From Geosiphon pyriformis (Eukaryota > Glomeromycota > Glomeromycetes > Archaeosporales > Geosiphonaceae): a stretch of 64,000 nucleotides of DNA. How positions within the stretch are numbered: the first letter of the stretch is position 1; each line of letters opens with the position of its first letter. Under the pieces are notes generated by a model, which made no database searches, was not told where the DNA came from, and saw only the letters and a list, made by a program, of their open reading frames with translations. Positions 9,706-19,054 of the stretch are shown piece by piece. A program made the translations under genes and the position numbers. The stretch lies in contig JAAOMT010000602.1 in the NCBI GenBank assembly GCA_016748015.1, positions 675,806 to 739,805 of the forward strand, given 5' to 3'.

Positions 9706-10464
9706 ATGGCTCTTGGATCAATGTCCAACTGGGCTGATGAAACAGAACAAAAACATTTTACCCCACACACTAAACCCGAAACCTCTGGATGGAATATCCC
9801 TTACTCAAAACTCGAACCAAGGAAACAACGCTCCTATATTCCTCTTAAATGTAAGAACTGCCACAAGAAATTATCGTCAATGGGAGCCTGCATTTTACCT
9901 GAAGAAAAATATAAGAATCATACTTGTTATTACTGCAAGGCTTGCCACAGAGAACGATGGGGCCATCTAATAAAAAGGAGCGGAAAATGGGATAACACCC
10001 CTTGTTTGACTTGTGAAGATATGCTACCGGAAGAATACAATTGGATTGATGTAGCCATGAGAGGAGGAGTCTGTGATCAAACCTGCCAATATGCTTTATC
10101 AATTTCAGAAAAAGTAAAAAGAGGAACACCCTTTAATGCAGCATACAACAGTGCTTTCAACAAACTTTATCACTACTTTCATGATGCTGAGATGATTTTC
10201 GATCTAGCAATGGCATTAATTAATGGAGCTACCAAAGAAGATGTTCGTCAAATGAAGAAAGCAAAATACATTGAATACACCATGGAAGTAGCTGGATTCA
10301 ATTATGAAAATGAAGTAGAAGTCTACCACCAAATTGCAAGTCACACCTACCCAACCCAAGAAGCTCAAATTCAATGATTAGAGCAAATAAACATTAGGCT
10401 ATGTGAAGAATGCATTATGCCTTGTAATGAATAGTGGTGTCCTGAATGCTACACTCTTAGTATC
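9706..10464 (+). pseudogene. Cys-rich zinc-ribbon-like module of element 1
   Basis: Segment between protease and dUTPase that I cannot assign to a known pol domain. Cys pairs in order: KCKNC, GAC, CYYCKAC, CLTC, VCDQTC, then after about 85 residues CEECIMPC and CPEC. Between them lies a helical stretch (NAAYNSAFNKLYHY...AEMIFDLAMALI). Elements 2 (22722-23317) and 3 (40330-40932) have the same layout, so it is a genuine conserved part of the polyprotein. Several structural zinc sites are likely. Stops at 10375 and 10432 interrupt it. Its function is unknown; it could be nucleic-acid binding. Confidence 0.75.
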
Positions 10465-10467
10465 CCC

Positions 10468-11004
10468 TTGTCCAGTGAAAATGATGAGAATGAAATTGAA
10501 TTTGGAGAACTTGAAACAATAGAAGAAAGTGAAACAACACCTATCTACCTTATCAAAAATCAGCCTGCCTTACAACTTAAATACTTCAACAACAATGGAC
10601 AAGGAATAAAACCTGAAAAAGCACACGAAATTGATGCTGGATATGATCTAAAATATCCAAGCAAGGATACTCTTGTTCTTAAACCCAAATCCCTCACAAA
10701 AATCAACCTAAAAATTGCACTCGAAATCCCACCAGGAGCAATAGTTCAAATTATCTCCCGGTCCTCTCTGGCAAGCAAAGAAATCAATGTCAAAGGAGGA
10801 ATAATTGATGCTGGATATACTGGAGACATTACAGTAATGCTTCAAAATGAAACTGACAAACCATTCAAGATCAAACATGCTGAAAAAATTGCCCAAGCTA
10901 TTTACCTACCCTTAATCAACATTTTAGGTTTGCAACTAATCGATCAAAGAGAACAATTAGGAAAAAGCGATAGAGGAATCCAAGGTTTTGGTTCAATTGG
11001 ATGA
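10468..11004 (+). pseudogene. dUTPase domain of element 1
   Basis: Trimeric-type dUTP pyrophosphatase domain, which converts dUTP to dUMP and pyrophosphate and would limit uracil in the cDNA. All five motifs are visible: EIDAGYDLKYP (1), SRSSLASK (2), IIDAGYTGDITVMLQN (3), KIAQAIYLP (4) and RGIQGFGSIG (5). It sits in the pol frame between the Cys-rich module and RT. The ATG at 10468 is internal to the polyprotein and need not be a start. The segment ends at the TGA at 11002. The catalytic residues look intact here, unlike those of the RT. Confidence 0.9.
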
Positions 11005-11403
11005 TTCACAGTTCCAGTTAATATAGCTCTTAACACACAGAATGAATCTTACCAGATTCTCAGACTTCTACAACTGATTACCATCTCATTCTTTGGAGAA
11101 CATCTGGAAATCTACACCTGCCCAAAGCCAACAACCACACAACAAATTTTTGAGTCCAATAAACAAGTCTGCTTGAAACATAATATTTCAATTCCAAACA
11201 TTTATATTCCAGAAGAAACAAAGAAAGTCCGAGTTACTTTTTACAACCCCAATAATTACCCCATAATTTTATTAAATAATTTAGAAATTGGAGTTATTCA
11301 CAGTAATATATTTTAACAAGAATTACTCCAAACAGTTCCCAATTTCTCTGAAATTATTGGACATTCAATACCAAAAATCAACCCAAACCCCAGCTCCGAA
11401 AAC
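11005..11403 (+). pseudogene. Spacer domain between dUTPase and RT, element 1
   Basis: About 130 codons in the gag-pol frame with one stop (11314). The recurring pattern is ISIPNIYIPEET...VTFYNPNNYPIILLNNLEIGVI; in element 2 it is IPIANTTEEPVYIPEDTIIGYL at 24109-24174. Alternating hydrophobic strands suggest a small beta domain before RT. I recognise no family name for it. Confidence 0.55.
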
Positions 11404-12843
11404 TACCATGTTGTCATAGAAAAACTATCTCGAATTAACATGAAACAACTTGAACCACAACAACAGACCCAGCTTAAAGAGCTAATTGCAGAATTTGCCA
11501 ATATCTTCACTGAAAACAACAATGACTTAGGAAGAACCAATTTATTCCAACACCAAATTTATACAGGAAATGCCAAACCAAGAAGACAACAAGCATATTG
11601 AGTTGCTCCAGAAAGCCACCAATTCATCTGAGAAGAAGTACAATAAATGCTTAACAATGGACTCATCCAACCCTTCATGAGTCCTTGGGCTTCACCTGTA
11701 GTGCTAGTTAAAAAGAAAAATGGAAAGATCCGATTTTGTGTTGACTATCGACAACTCAACAGTGTTACAATTGGAGATGCCGACTCCCTTCCCCGGATTG
11801 ATGACATGTTAGATGCCCTTGGAAAATCCAAATACTTTTCAACACTAGATTTAGAAAGCGGTTACTGGCAAGTTGCTATGGATCCCAAAGATTGCCCCAA
11901 AACAGCATTCACCACCCAAGACAGAAATTACGAGTTCAATGTAATGCCTTTCAGATTATGCAATGCACCAGCAACATTTCAGAGATTAATGGATGTTGTG
12001 TACCAAGGACTTCTTTGAAAGTCAGTAGTTGTTTATTTTGACAATACTGATGTTTATTTTCCATCATTCGAATTACACTTAAAACACCTACGAGAAGTTT
12101 TTCAACAATTACGAAAAGCAGAACTAAAACTCAATATCAAAAAATGCTACTTTGGAAAAACAAGCCTGACCTTTTTTGGTCATATTGTTAGTAAAGATGG
12201 AATTAAACCAGACCCTGGAAAAATCAGTGTTGTCAAAAATTTCAAAACTCCTCAAAACACTACAGAACTAAGAGGATTTATAGGATTAGCATCCTACTAT
12301 CGGAAGTTTATTAAAGGATTCTCAGAAATTGCAAAACCTTTCAACCAGCTTACCACCAAAAACGTCAAATACAAATGGACTACCGAACACCAAAAAGCTT
12401 TTGAAATTCTCAAGGAAAAACTGACAACAGCTCCAATTCTCGCCTACCCAGATTTCAGCAACTGATTTCGACTAGCTACAGATGCTTTGTATACTGTCTT
12501 TGGTGCTATCTTATCACAACTAGATGACAATGGAAATGAGTGAGTAATTGCTTATGCTAGCAGAACATTAAAACCAGCTGAGAAAAACTACCCTGCCACA
12601 GAACTAGAAACAGCAGCCGTAATTTGGGCTCTACACCACTTCAACTTTTATCTTAGGCCTAAAAAATTTAATATTATTACTGATAATATTGGACTCAAAT
12701 GGCTTCAGAACAAAAATACTCAGCTGAATGCAAAACAAACCCGATGGACAGGATTTCTAGCAAACTATCGATACATAGTACATCATAAACCAGGAAAACT
12801 TCACACCAATGTTGACTGTCTCTCCAAAATGAGACAAGATTAG
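11404..12843 (+). pseudogene. Reverse transcriptase and RNase H of element 1
   Basis: Ty3/Gypsy RT core: [61 protein letters not shown]. The catalytic YLDD box is mutated to YFDN (12031-12042), so DNA synthesis would be lost. RNase H follows: FRLATDAL (Asp), TELETAAVIWAL (Glu), ITDNIGLKWLQ (Asp) and the end HTNVDCLSKM. In-frame stops are at 11599, 11629, 11644, 12016, 12463, 12541 and 12841. The closest relatives in the window are 24240-25652 and 41920-43328. Confidence 0.92.
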
Positions 12844-12894
12844 AAAAAAACACAAAAACCAACACTCAACTTAACCAATCAAAAGAGCCAACAA

Positions 12895-14283
12895 ACAATG
12901 AATTTGGAAAACTACAATGATCTTAAACAATATTTGGAAACATTAACAATCCCAACAGATTGGTCTCCAAATGAAAAACATTGACTACAACAACAAGCCA
13001 AACAATATTTTCTACACAACAACATTATTTATCATCGAAATTTCAAAAACCCAGACAAACCACTCAGATTAATACAAGAACAGGGAAAAGAGACTATATT
13101 ATACAACATGTACTCAGATCCTTCATCAGCCCACTTTGGAAAAGACAGCACCACCCAAAGAACACTAGAATACTACTTTTGGCCTCGAATGAGAAAAAAC
13201 ATTCACAAATATGTCGAATCTTGTGATAGTTGTCAAAGAAAAGGAGGAACTTGCTCTACAGAACCTTTAAACTCAATCAAAGTTGAACAGCCTTTTGACA
13301 GAATTGGTATCGATTTAGTCGGATCACTACCTATTACAAACCAAGAAAACCACTATATTGCAGTAGCCATAAACTATCTCACCAAATGGCCTGAAGCCAG
13401 AGCTATTCAACGGGCAGATGCAAAATCAGTAGCAAACTTCATCTATGAAGACATTATTTGTAGACATGGATGCCCAATAGAACTTTTATCTGATCAAGGA
13501 ACACATTTCATGAACAATTTAATCCAGGAAATTTGTGGACAATTTAATATCAAAAGACCATTATCTTCACCCTACCATTCACAAACAAATAGACTGGTAG
13601 AATGGTTCAACAGAACATTGTGTGAATCATTAGCCAAAGTTTCAACCGATTTTGAGCAAGAATGGGATCTCTTTATTTCATCAGTGTTACTAGTGTATAG
13701 GACACTAAAACAAAATACCACAAAACACACACCATTTGATTTAACTTACGGAAGGATGGCAACGATACCAATTAGTTTCACAGTGGAAACATACCCAGCA
13801 CAACCAATCGATGAAAACAATTTTCAAGAAATGCTTCAACAAAGAGCCTACACTCTGCTTAGCATATTGGAAGGAAAACGACAAATAGCAGCCACTCATA
13901 TTGAACACTCTCAAGCTCAACAAAAAAAACGGCATGATAACAAATTGCCTCCAGTCACCAATGAATTTAAAATTGGAAACAAAGTTCTCTTACACAAAAC
14001 TAAAGCTGAAAAACAATGGAGTAGAAAATTTGAAAATAAATGGGATGGACCATTCTTTATCCATGAAGTTTTAGGCAACGGATCATACAAGCTAAGACTT
14101 GATGACAAAATTCTAGCAAAAGTTGCACATAGAGATTGTTTGAAACACTATAATTCCAGAAACAATCCTGAACTATTAATTCCACAAATTGGTACACATT
14201 CCCCTTTAATCAATCCCAAAGACATTCCCCGAAATTTAGAACCAATAGTTGTCATTAAACAGCCTCCCAACTTGAACACTTAA
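12895..14283 (+). pseudogene. Integrase of element 1
   Basis: It would insert the cDNA. The N-terminal HHCC zinc domain (13090-13240) has AHFGKDST and CDSCQ, but the first His is Tyr (NMYSD; element 2 has NIHSD). The catalytic core has GIDLVGSLP (Asp), LLSDQGTHF (Asp) and TNRLVEWFNRTL (Glu). The C-terminal GPY/F module is KWDGPFFIHEVLGNGSYKLR. There is no chromodomain. From 12985 to the natural stop TAA at 14281 the frame is fully open for 432 codons, the longest intact piece of this element. Confidence 0.92.
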
Positions 14284-14404
14284 TTTAAATTTATTATTAT
14301 AGTTATTTTCTTATAATTTAGAAACAATCTCACAAAAACAAAACAAAAATAACATAAAAACCCATGCACCAAAAATAATTTTCTTTTATTTCAAATTGCT
14401 TATA

Positions 14405-15124
14405 ATGACTATTCCTCAAAACATTTAACAATTATCCCAAAAACTAATGTTAGCTTTAAAAACAATACCCGAAATATCTATTACTGTTATTGGAAACCAC
14501 ATTAATTATACCCAAACAGAAGTAGTTACAAATTTAGCCCCAAATTCACGAAAATATCACCCGTACAAAAAGAACACAAGAAGTTATACTGGAATTCACC
14601 TGCCAGAACTTTTAAAGCTTGCTTTAAGAAAAAATCTAATGCTCACTCCAATTAGTATTCCACCAAATGCTACAATTCAACAAAGGCTTCAACTGTGTCT
14701 CAATGAGGAAAACACTGAATATCCTCCAATCTATAGATATTTTTACATTAGAAAAACACTCTATGAATGGAAACTGGAACTTACAACAGCAAATCTCACA
14801 AAAGAAGCTATTCAGAAACAACTCCACAATGAATTCAAGACAACAGCTGGATTAACAAACAGTTGCTACAGGCTCAGAGCTGCTCTTAGACTTTATGACC
14901 TATTCCACACCTGTGAAAACATACTACAAAACCCAATTTTTCAACCTTTGAAAATTCAATACATTGAAAAGCTCACAGAACTGAAATTTCAACAATTTTC
15001 AGACCAAATTTCTTCAATAATTTTGGATTATTATCTGGAAATAACAAACAGTACTTGGACTTTGATGGAGCTCAGTCTTGAGGAGGAGGTTATGTTATCA
15101 GACAAAATTAGAGATATCATTTAG
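14405..15124 (+). pseudogene. ORF3 of element 1, unknown protein
   Basis: A separate ORF 121 nt after pol, conserved in all three LTR elements. Alignment with element 2 puts its start at ATG 14405 (MTIPQNI...), with a TAA at 14426; the open part from ATG 14447 runs 225 codons. The best-conserved part is C-terminal: YRLRAALRLYDLFHTCENIL and IEKLTELKFQQFSDQI. It is predicted helical, with no signal peptide, membrane segment or Cys pattern, so it does not look like an envelope. Its 3' end overlaps the polypurine tract and runs into the 3' LTR. It may be expressed from a spliced or internal mRNA, which is speculation. Confidence 0.72.
15080..15092 (+). other. Polypurine tract of element 1
   Basis: GAGGAGGAGGTTA lies directly before the 3' LTR. 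It would prime plus-strand DNA synthesis. The ORF3 reading frame passes through it (LSLEEEVM). Confidence 0.75.
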
Positions 15125-16075
15125 CATGAAACTATCTTATAATTCCTATCATTAATTAGCATATATTATCATTTCAAATTATCACTCATTACATTAGCAA
15201 AAATGTTCGAAATTATTATTTAATTAATAACCCAAATTGTACACAACACAAATATAACCTAATTGCGATGATCAATCATGCAATATCCCGAACTATGTAA
15301 TATTCAAAAGTTTGCTGAAATTTATAGAAATTTGCCAAAATAATTGATAGTTCACCGAAATATCTAATAGTTCACAGAAATAACTTGTAATTTGCTGAAA
15401 TGTATCTTTAGTTCAGCGAAATTGTAGAAAATAGCAAAGTTCAAGTTCATAGAATAGTGTTATGACAAGTTGTATAAAAGAAGAGCTTCTCTCTTTGAAA
15501 AAATATATCTTACTTTAGATTTATCACTTAGAACCATTCCTACACACACAAAAAAAATAAATATCAAATAATTCGAAAAACCAAATTCTTTAATTATTAC
15601 ACTTGAAAAATCCCCAAAACTCAACTAACGTTTTAAAATTGATTAGCTACCAATTTCAATAAACTGTTAGTGACTCCAGGCCTGGATTGAAAACGTTTTT
15701 CTTGATAAAATCTTATTTCTTTTACATTTCTTTTATTTTTATTTTTCTTTTCTTATTACAATCATTAGGGTAGCCTACAGACAAGATTCCTGTAGAAGAG
15801 TTGACTTTCACAGCAAAGTAACTACACATATTTTTAGTGAGCTTCCAGACAAGCAATTCCTGGGAAAGAGTTGACATTTACTACAATGTAACTACATAAA
15901 GTAACTGGCAAGGAATTGGCCATTCCACTTATAAGCCCAGCAGTTCAAATTATAGGAAATAATTTGAAGATAAAATTCAGTTACTGGAGATTCAACTACT
16001 TCTTAGAAACGTGAATTCACAACAAAATTAACATTAACAACATTTGAGAAAAGAGACCAAAAACCTCCAATAACA
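15093..16075 (+). repeat. 3' LTR of element 1
   Basis: 983 bp, TGTTATC...ATAACA, collinear with the 5' LTR without visible indels. It carries the same U3 array (15311-15420). The downstream flank is CCTC and then element F. Confidence 0.93.
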
Positions 16076-16079
16076 CCTC
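16076..16079. repeat. 4-bp target duplication of LTR element 1, right
   Basis: CCTC, the partner of 6190-6193. Confidence 0.9.
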
Positions 16080-16870
16080 ATTCTCCTGATTCTGGTCATC
16101 ATTCCCAGTTTCCTTTGGTTACATTTAACTCTCAAGGCAATTTGGATTCTGCTGTAATCAAGACTGGTACTCTAAGAAAATGCTGTATCTGGTGGGAAAC
16201 TCCTGGCTGTTGGCACTGCTTTAAGTGTCAAGAAATAGGCCATCTGGATTGTAAGATTTCTCTACCTCCCACTTCCAAGGTTCTCAAGATTTTCAAGTCT
16301 CATTTTGTGGGTTCTGTTTTATATGCCAAGACTGCTGCTCCTTCTGAGTTTCCTTCTTTAGTGACTTCTTCAGCTGCTTTTGTTGCTGATCCTGCTGTTA
16401 GTTTCAGATTAGACTCTTTGGAAAAGCAGATTTCGGATTTGGCTGCTCTGGTTAGGTCTATTGCTGAGCCTGTTGGTTCTTTGGTTGCTTTGGTGTCTCG
16501 TCTTCTTGATGATAATGCTGTTAAGGCTATTCAGATCAAGAAAGATATCATTTCTATAAAGAGTGCTGCTAACAATTTCTCTAATCTCATGGTCAGAGTT
16601 TTCAAGGACATTGTTTGTCTTAGATCTGAGGTTGACTTTGGTAATATGGATTATGATGGTATGCTGGCTGTTAAGCCTTCTTTTTTAAGTGAGGATACTA
16701 TTGAGCATGTTATCGCTTTGTGGTAGATGTCTGGTGCTGAGACCAGGGACAATATTGAGTTTACTTGATTGTTTCTTAGTAAGTTTATTTTTGATTCTAG
16801 AAATTTGAATGGTATTATTGAGAGAATTTATGGGTTGGAGTTATTCTCACCTACTTTTGATTCAGCGTAG
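16080..16870 (+). pseudogene. LINE ORF1 of element F, C-terminal part: CCHC knuckle and coiled region
   Basis: Continuation of the ORF1 that begins at 4876. The split codon C(6193)+AT(16080-16081) rejoins with the frame intact. It starts with a zinc knuckle, CFKCQEIGHLDC (C-x2-C-x4-H-x3-C, one residue short of the classical spacing), then a predicted coil (FRLDSLEKQISDLAALV...). The first stop is TAG at 16724. In-frame similarity with copies G and H continues to TAG at 16868 with a second stop, TGA at 16766. The stops at 16724 and 16766 therefore look like later mutations and 16868 like the original end. Confidence 0.8.
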
Positions 16871-17013
16871 TGAGTCCTTGATTGAGCCAAGTGTCTGATC
16901 ACGTGTAGAAAATGCATGATGTATGCCTATAATGTAATCCCTTCTGTGGTATCATAGTTTTAGGTAGTATGTGGGTCTCACTCATTAAATAAAATAAAAT
17001 AAAATAAAAAAAT
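16871..17013 (+). repeat. LINE 3' UTR and (AAATA)n tail of element F
   Basis: UTR of about 115 bp followed by AAATA units. The blocks GATTGAGCCAAGTG, TGATCACGTGT, TTTTAGGTAGTAT and TCACTCATTAAA recur in the autonomous LINEs (57476-57600 plus; 18510-18635 minus). This is probably what the LINE reverse transcriptase recognises. Confidence 0.75.
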
Positions 17014-18209
17014 ATATTAAATATTTAAAAGTTGACTTTTTTAAAAAAACAAGTTTAATATTACTTATCTTATTATTATTTATTTAATCAAAATTAAATT
17101 TAGTCTTAAGATAAACAAAATTTATAAAATTTTTTTTAAAAATACCAATAAAACTAAAAATAATATAACTATATTAGCTTTCAATTAAACTGTTTTTTAA
17201 TTACATTCAGTCAAAAAAAAAAAATTAAAGTAATTAAAATATTAATTAGTTTAATAATAAACTTAATTAATATAATCAAATTAGAAACTTAATCTAGAAC
17301 TAACCACAAAATTAACAATAGCAATAACCAAAAATAGTATAACAAAGATGTTAATAGTATAAAAATCTTGACATATAATTTAATATTAACAAAAAAAAAT
17401 AAAACTTCTAAATTCAATTATAAATTTAATAAAAATCTTAAACAAAAAAAATAAAAATATTTTATAATTTATAACCAAATAATTTAAATCTTAATATTTG
17501 TAATAATAATAATATTCAAAGATTTTTTATTAAACACAATATTTACACAAAGTATTAATTTTTAAAATAACAAGATTTAAAAACTTTAAAGACTTAAAAA
17601 TTACAATAATAAAATATTAATAATAATAAAAATTAGTAAAATAAAAAATAAAACAAGTTTAACTATTAACTTAAAAAATTAAATTACTAATTTTAAAGAT
17701 TATATAGCCAAAAAAATTAATTAACTTGGTTTTAAAAATATTTTTTAAAATAATAGCTTTTTTAATTAAGCAAAAAAAATTTAATAATATTTTTCTTAAC
17801 TTAAACAAACCAATTATTAAATACAATAGTAATAATAAAAGTTTTTAAAATAAATAACAATATTATTACAAATTAATAGATTTTAATTTAATAAAAGCAG
17901 TTTTATTAAAAATATCTAAATATTTTTAATATTATTAAAAGATATATTAAAAAAAATATTACAAAATACAATAAAAAAAAGAAGCAAAAATTATTACAAA
18001 AAACTTTGTAATCTTAATAATAATTAAAAACACAAAATTATTAACAATAATTTTAATAACTATTATTTATAAAATAATTAAAAAATAAGTAGTAATAAAA
18101 ATACAGCATAAATTAATTAATAATATAATAAAAATTATTAAAATATATAATATTAAAATTTAATAATAACTCAAAAAAAATATAGAAATCTTATATTACA
18201 AAAAAAATT
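17014..18209 (-). mobile_element. ORF1-only element G, middle segment
   Basis: Continuation of element G on the minus strand. Reverse-complemented it follows ORF1 of F from about residue 270 to the C-terminal coil, for example 17090-17110 opposite the CLRSEVDFG region and 17490-17580 opposite the CCHC region. It is also collinear with H (58080-59000). The reading frame is destroyed: nearly all C and G have become T and A, leaving an AT-rich skeleton. Without the F and H alignments it would look like empty DNA. Confidence 0.65.
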
Positions 18210-18493
18210 TTTTTTTATTAAGTTTTACAAGTATAGTCCAACTACTATTTAGTATTTTAAAACAAATTAAGTGTTTTAAACTAAGTATAGTTTACATATT
18301 TTTTACATATAACCAACTACTTAAACCAATTTAGACTATGTTATATTGCTACAATAAAAATAAATTTACCCAAAACTAACATTCTTTGAATTACATCAAA
18401 TAATTTAATACTATAAAAAATTAATCCAATTAGCTATTTAACTGTTTTTAAAGAATCAGTTTTAATATTATTAGGCTTATATATCTAAAAAAA
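18210..18493 (-). mobile_element. ORF1-only element J, 3' segment
   Basis: Minus-strand 3' end of another ORF1-only copy. 18350-18490 matches the last ORF1 codons and 18225-18350 the family UTR (AGTCCAACTACTATTTAGTAT compared with AGTCCAACTGTTATCTAGTAT in LINE B). J continues at 34619-34962 on the far side of LINE B. A candidate imperfect target duplication, AC-A(7/8)-TT, lies at 18198-18209 and 34963-34973. Confidence 0.6.
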
Positions 18494-18503
18494 ACATCAA
18501 ATT
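18494..18503. repeat. Target-site duplication of LINE B, 3' side
   Basis: ACATCAAATT, an exact 10-bp match to 34609-34618. Confidence 0.85.
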
Positions 18504-18635
18504 TTTTTTTATTATGCATTTTATGAGTGAAGTCCAACTGTTATCTAGTATATAGAATCAGACTAAATAGAACAAACTAAATACAGCTCATGTATTGACT
18601 ATATGTGCCAGCCACTCGGGCCAGACAAGGCAACA
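18504..18635 (-). repeat. LINE B 3' UTR and poly(A) tail
   Basis: UTR of about 120 bp (minus strand: GAGTGGCTGGCACATA ... ACTTCACTCATAAAA) and about 10 A at 18501-18510. It is shared with A, E, F, J and K. Confidence 0.75.
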
Positions 18636-19050
18636 CTACATATCTATACTAATAAAAGTATCACCACCTAAACCAAAATAAAAATGACATAATTTGCATC
18701 TACCAAAATTGACAACAAAAGCTTCCACAATACCAAGCATATAAACAACTTCATCCAACAACAAAAATACCAAACAATAAGACAAGCTTGAGACCATATC
18801 CTTGTTTTTAACCAAACCAGCCTTTTCTATATCCACCCTATGCTTGGCTTTAACAAGCAGATTTTAGTATGATGTAATTCAACCACAAATCTAACATAAT
18901 TAACAAGAACCAAATTAGCCTTCTTCTTCCCTTCAAAGATCAGAGCAGCTTCAGTCTGCCAATCCCTTAATACAAAACCTTTGCATATAGTAGTATACAA
19001 ATTCATATTCAAAAAACATACCAATAGTAAATGTAAAACAGCCGACATAG
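18636..19050 (-). pseudogene. LINE B C-terminal end of ORF2
   Basis: Continuation of ORF2 beyond LTR element 2. Codons read across the repaired insertion site (…SYLP|MSAVLH…) and match element K at 57070-57475 (STCTSDLL, KGFVFNKWLQEA). Pieces are 18827-19048 and 18636-18836, ending GLGGDTFISIDM with TAG at 18636. The domain is unknown. Confidence 0.75.
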
Positions 19051-19054
19051 GCAG
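19051..19054. repeat. 4-bp target duplication of LTR element 2, left
   Basis: GCAG, repeated at 28327-28330. Confidence 0.85.

Larger units (their letters stand above)
7222..14283 (+). pseudogene. Gag-pol polyprotein of LTR element 1, one frame with 19 stops
   Basis: A single frame of 7,062 nt encodes gag through integrase. In-frame stops are at 7729, 7822, 8653, 8737, 9562, 9592, 9607, 10375, 10432, 11002, 11314, 11599, 11629, 11644, 12016, 12463, 12541, 12841 and 12982, with no frameshift. Where elements 2 or 3 can be compared, most stops stand at a Gln, Arg or Trp codon one transition away. Examples are TAG 9562 at Trp, TGA 12016 at Trp and TAA 11314 at Gln. There is no ATG at the start: the conserved N-terminus begins GTGGCAACC at 7222. 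Gag and pol were therefore probably made as one polyprotein. Confidence 0.9.
6194..16075 (+). mobile_element. Ty3/Gypsy-type LTR retrotransposon 1 with dUTPase
   Basis: Complete element of 9,882 bp with two 983-bp LTRs, TGTTA...TAACA termini and a CCTC target duplication. Internal order: primer site, gag, protease, Cys-rich module, dUTPase, RT, RNase H, integrase, ORF3, polypurine tract. RT before integrase places it in Ty3/Gypsy (Metaviridae). Gag-pol is one reading frame broken by 19 stops. LTR element 3 and the solo LTR at 46877 belong to the same or a sister family, and element 2 is a more distant relative. Confidence 0.93.
4851..17013 (+). mobile_element. ORF1-only LINE (element F), interrupted by LTR element 1
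   Basis: About 2.28 kb of LINE sequence once LTR element 1 is removed. It has a very short leader, one ORF1 of 702 codons, a 3' UTR of about 115 bp and an (AAATA)n tail at 16987-17013. No endonuclease, reverse transcriptase or RNase H sequence is present. The 3' UTR matches that of the autonomous LINEs, for example the TCACRTGT and TCACTCATTAAA blocks shared with B and K. Four copies here share this ORF1-to-UTR junction, so it is a family and not one deletion. It must have been moved by a LINE ORF2 in trans. Confidence 0.8.

Noticed and set aside
12981-13226. 81-codon ORF overlapping the integrase start
   Set aside because: It lies in another frame; the HHCC domain is read in the gag-pol frame.
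7222-14283. Stop-codon reassignment (alternative genetic code) to explain many in-frame stops
   Set aside because: TAA, TAG and TGA all occur, at sites of different amino acids, and motifs end properly at some of them. Mutation by transitions explains them better.
14405-15124. Envelope gene
   Set aside because: No signal peptide, transmembrane segment, Cys pattern or glycosylation cluster is visible in any of the three ORF3 copies.
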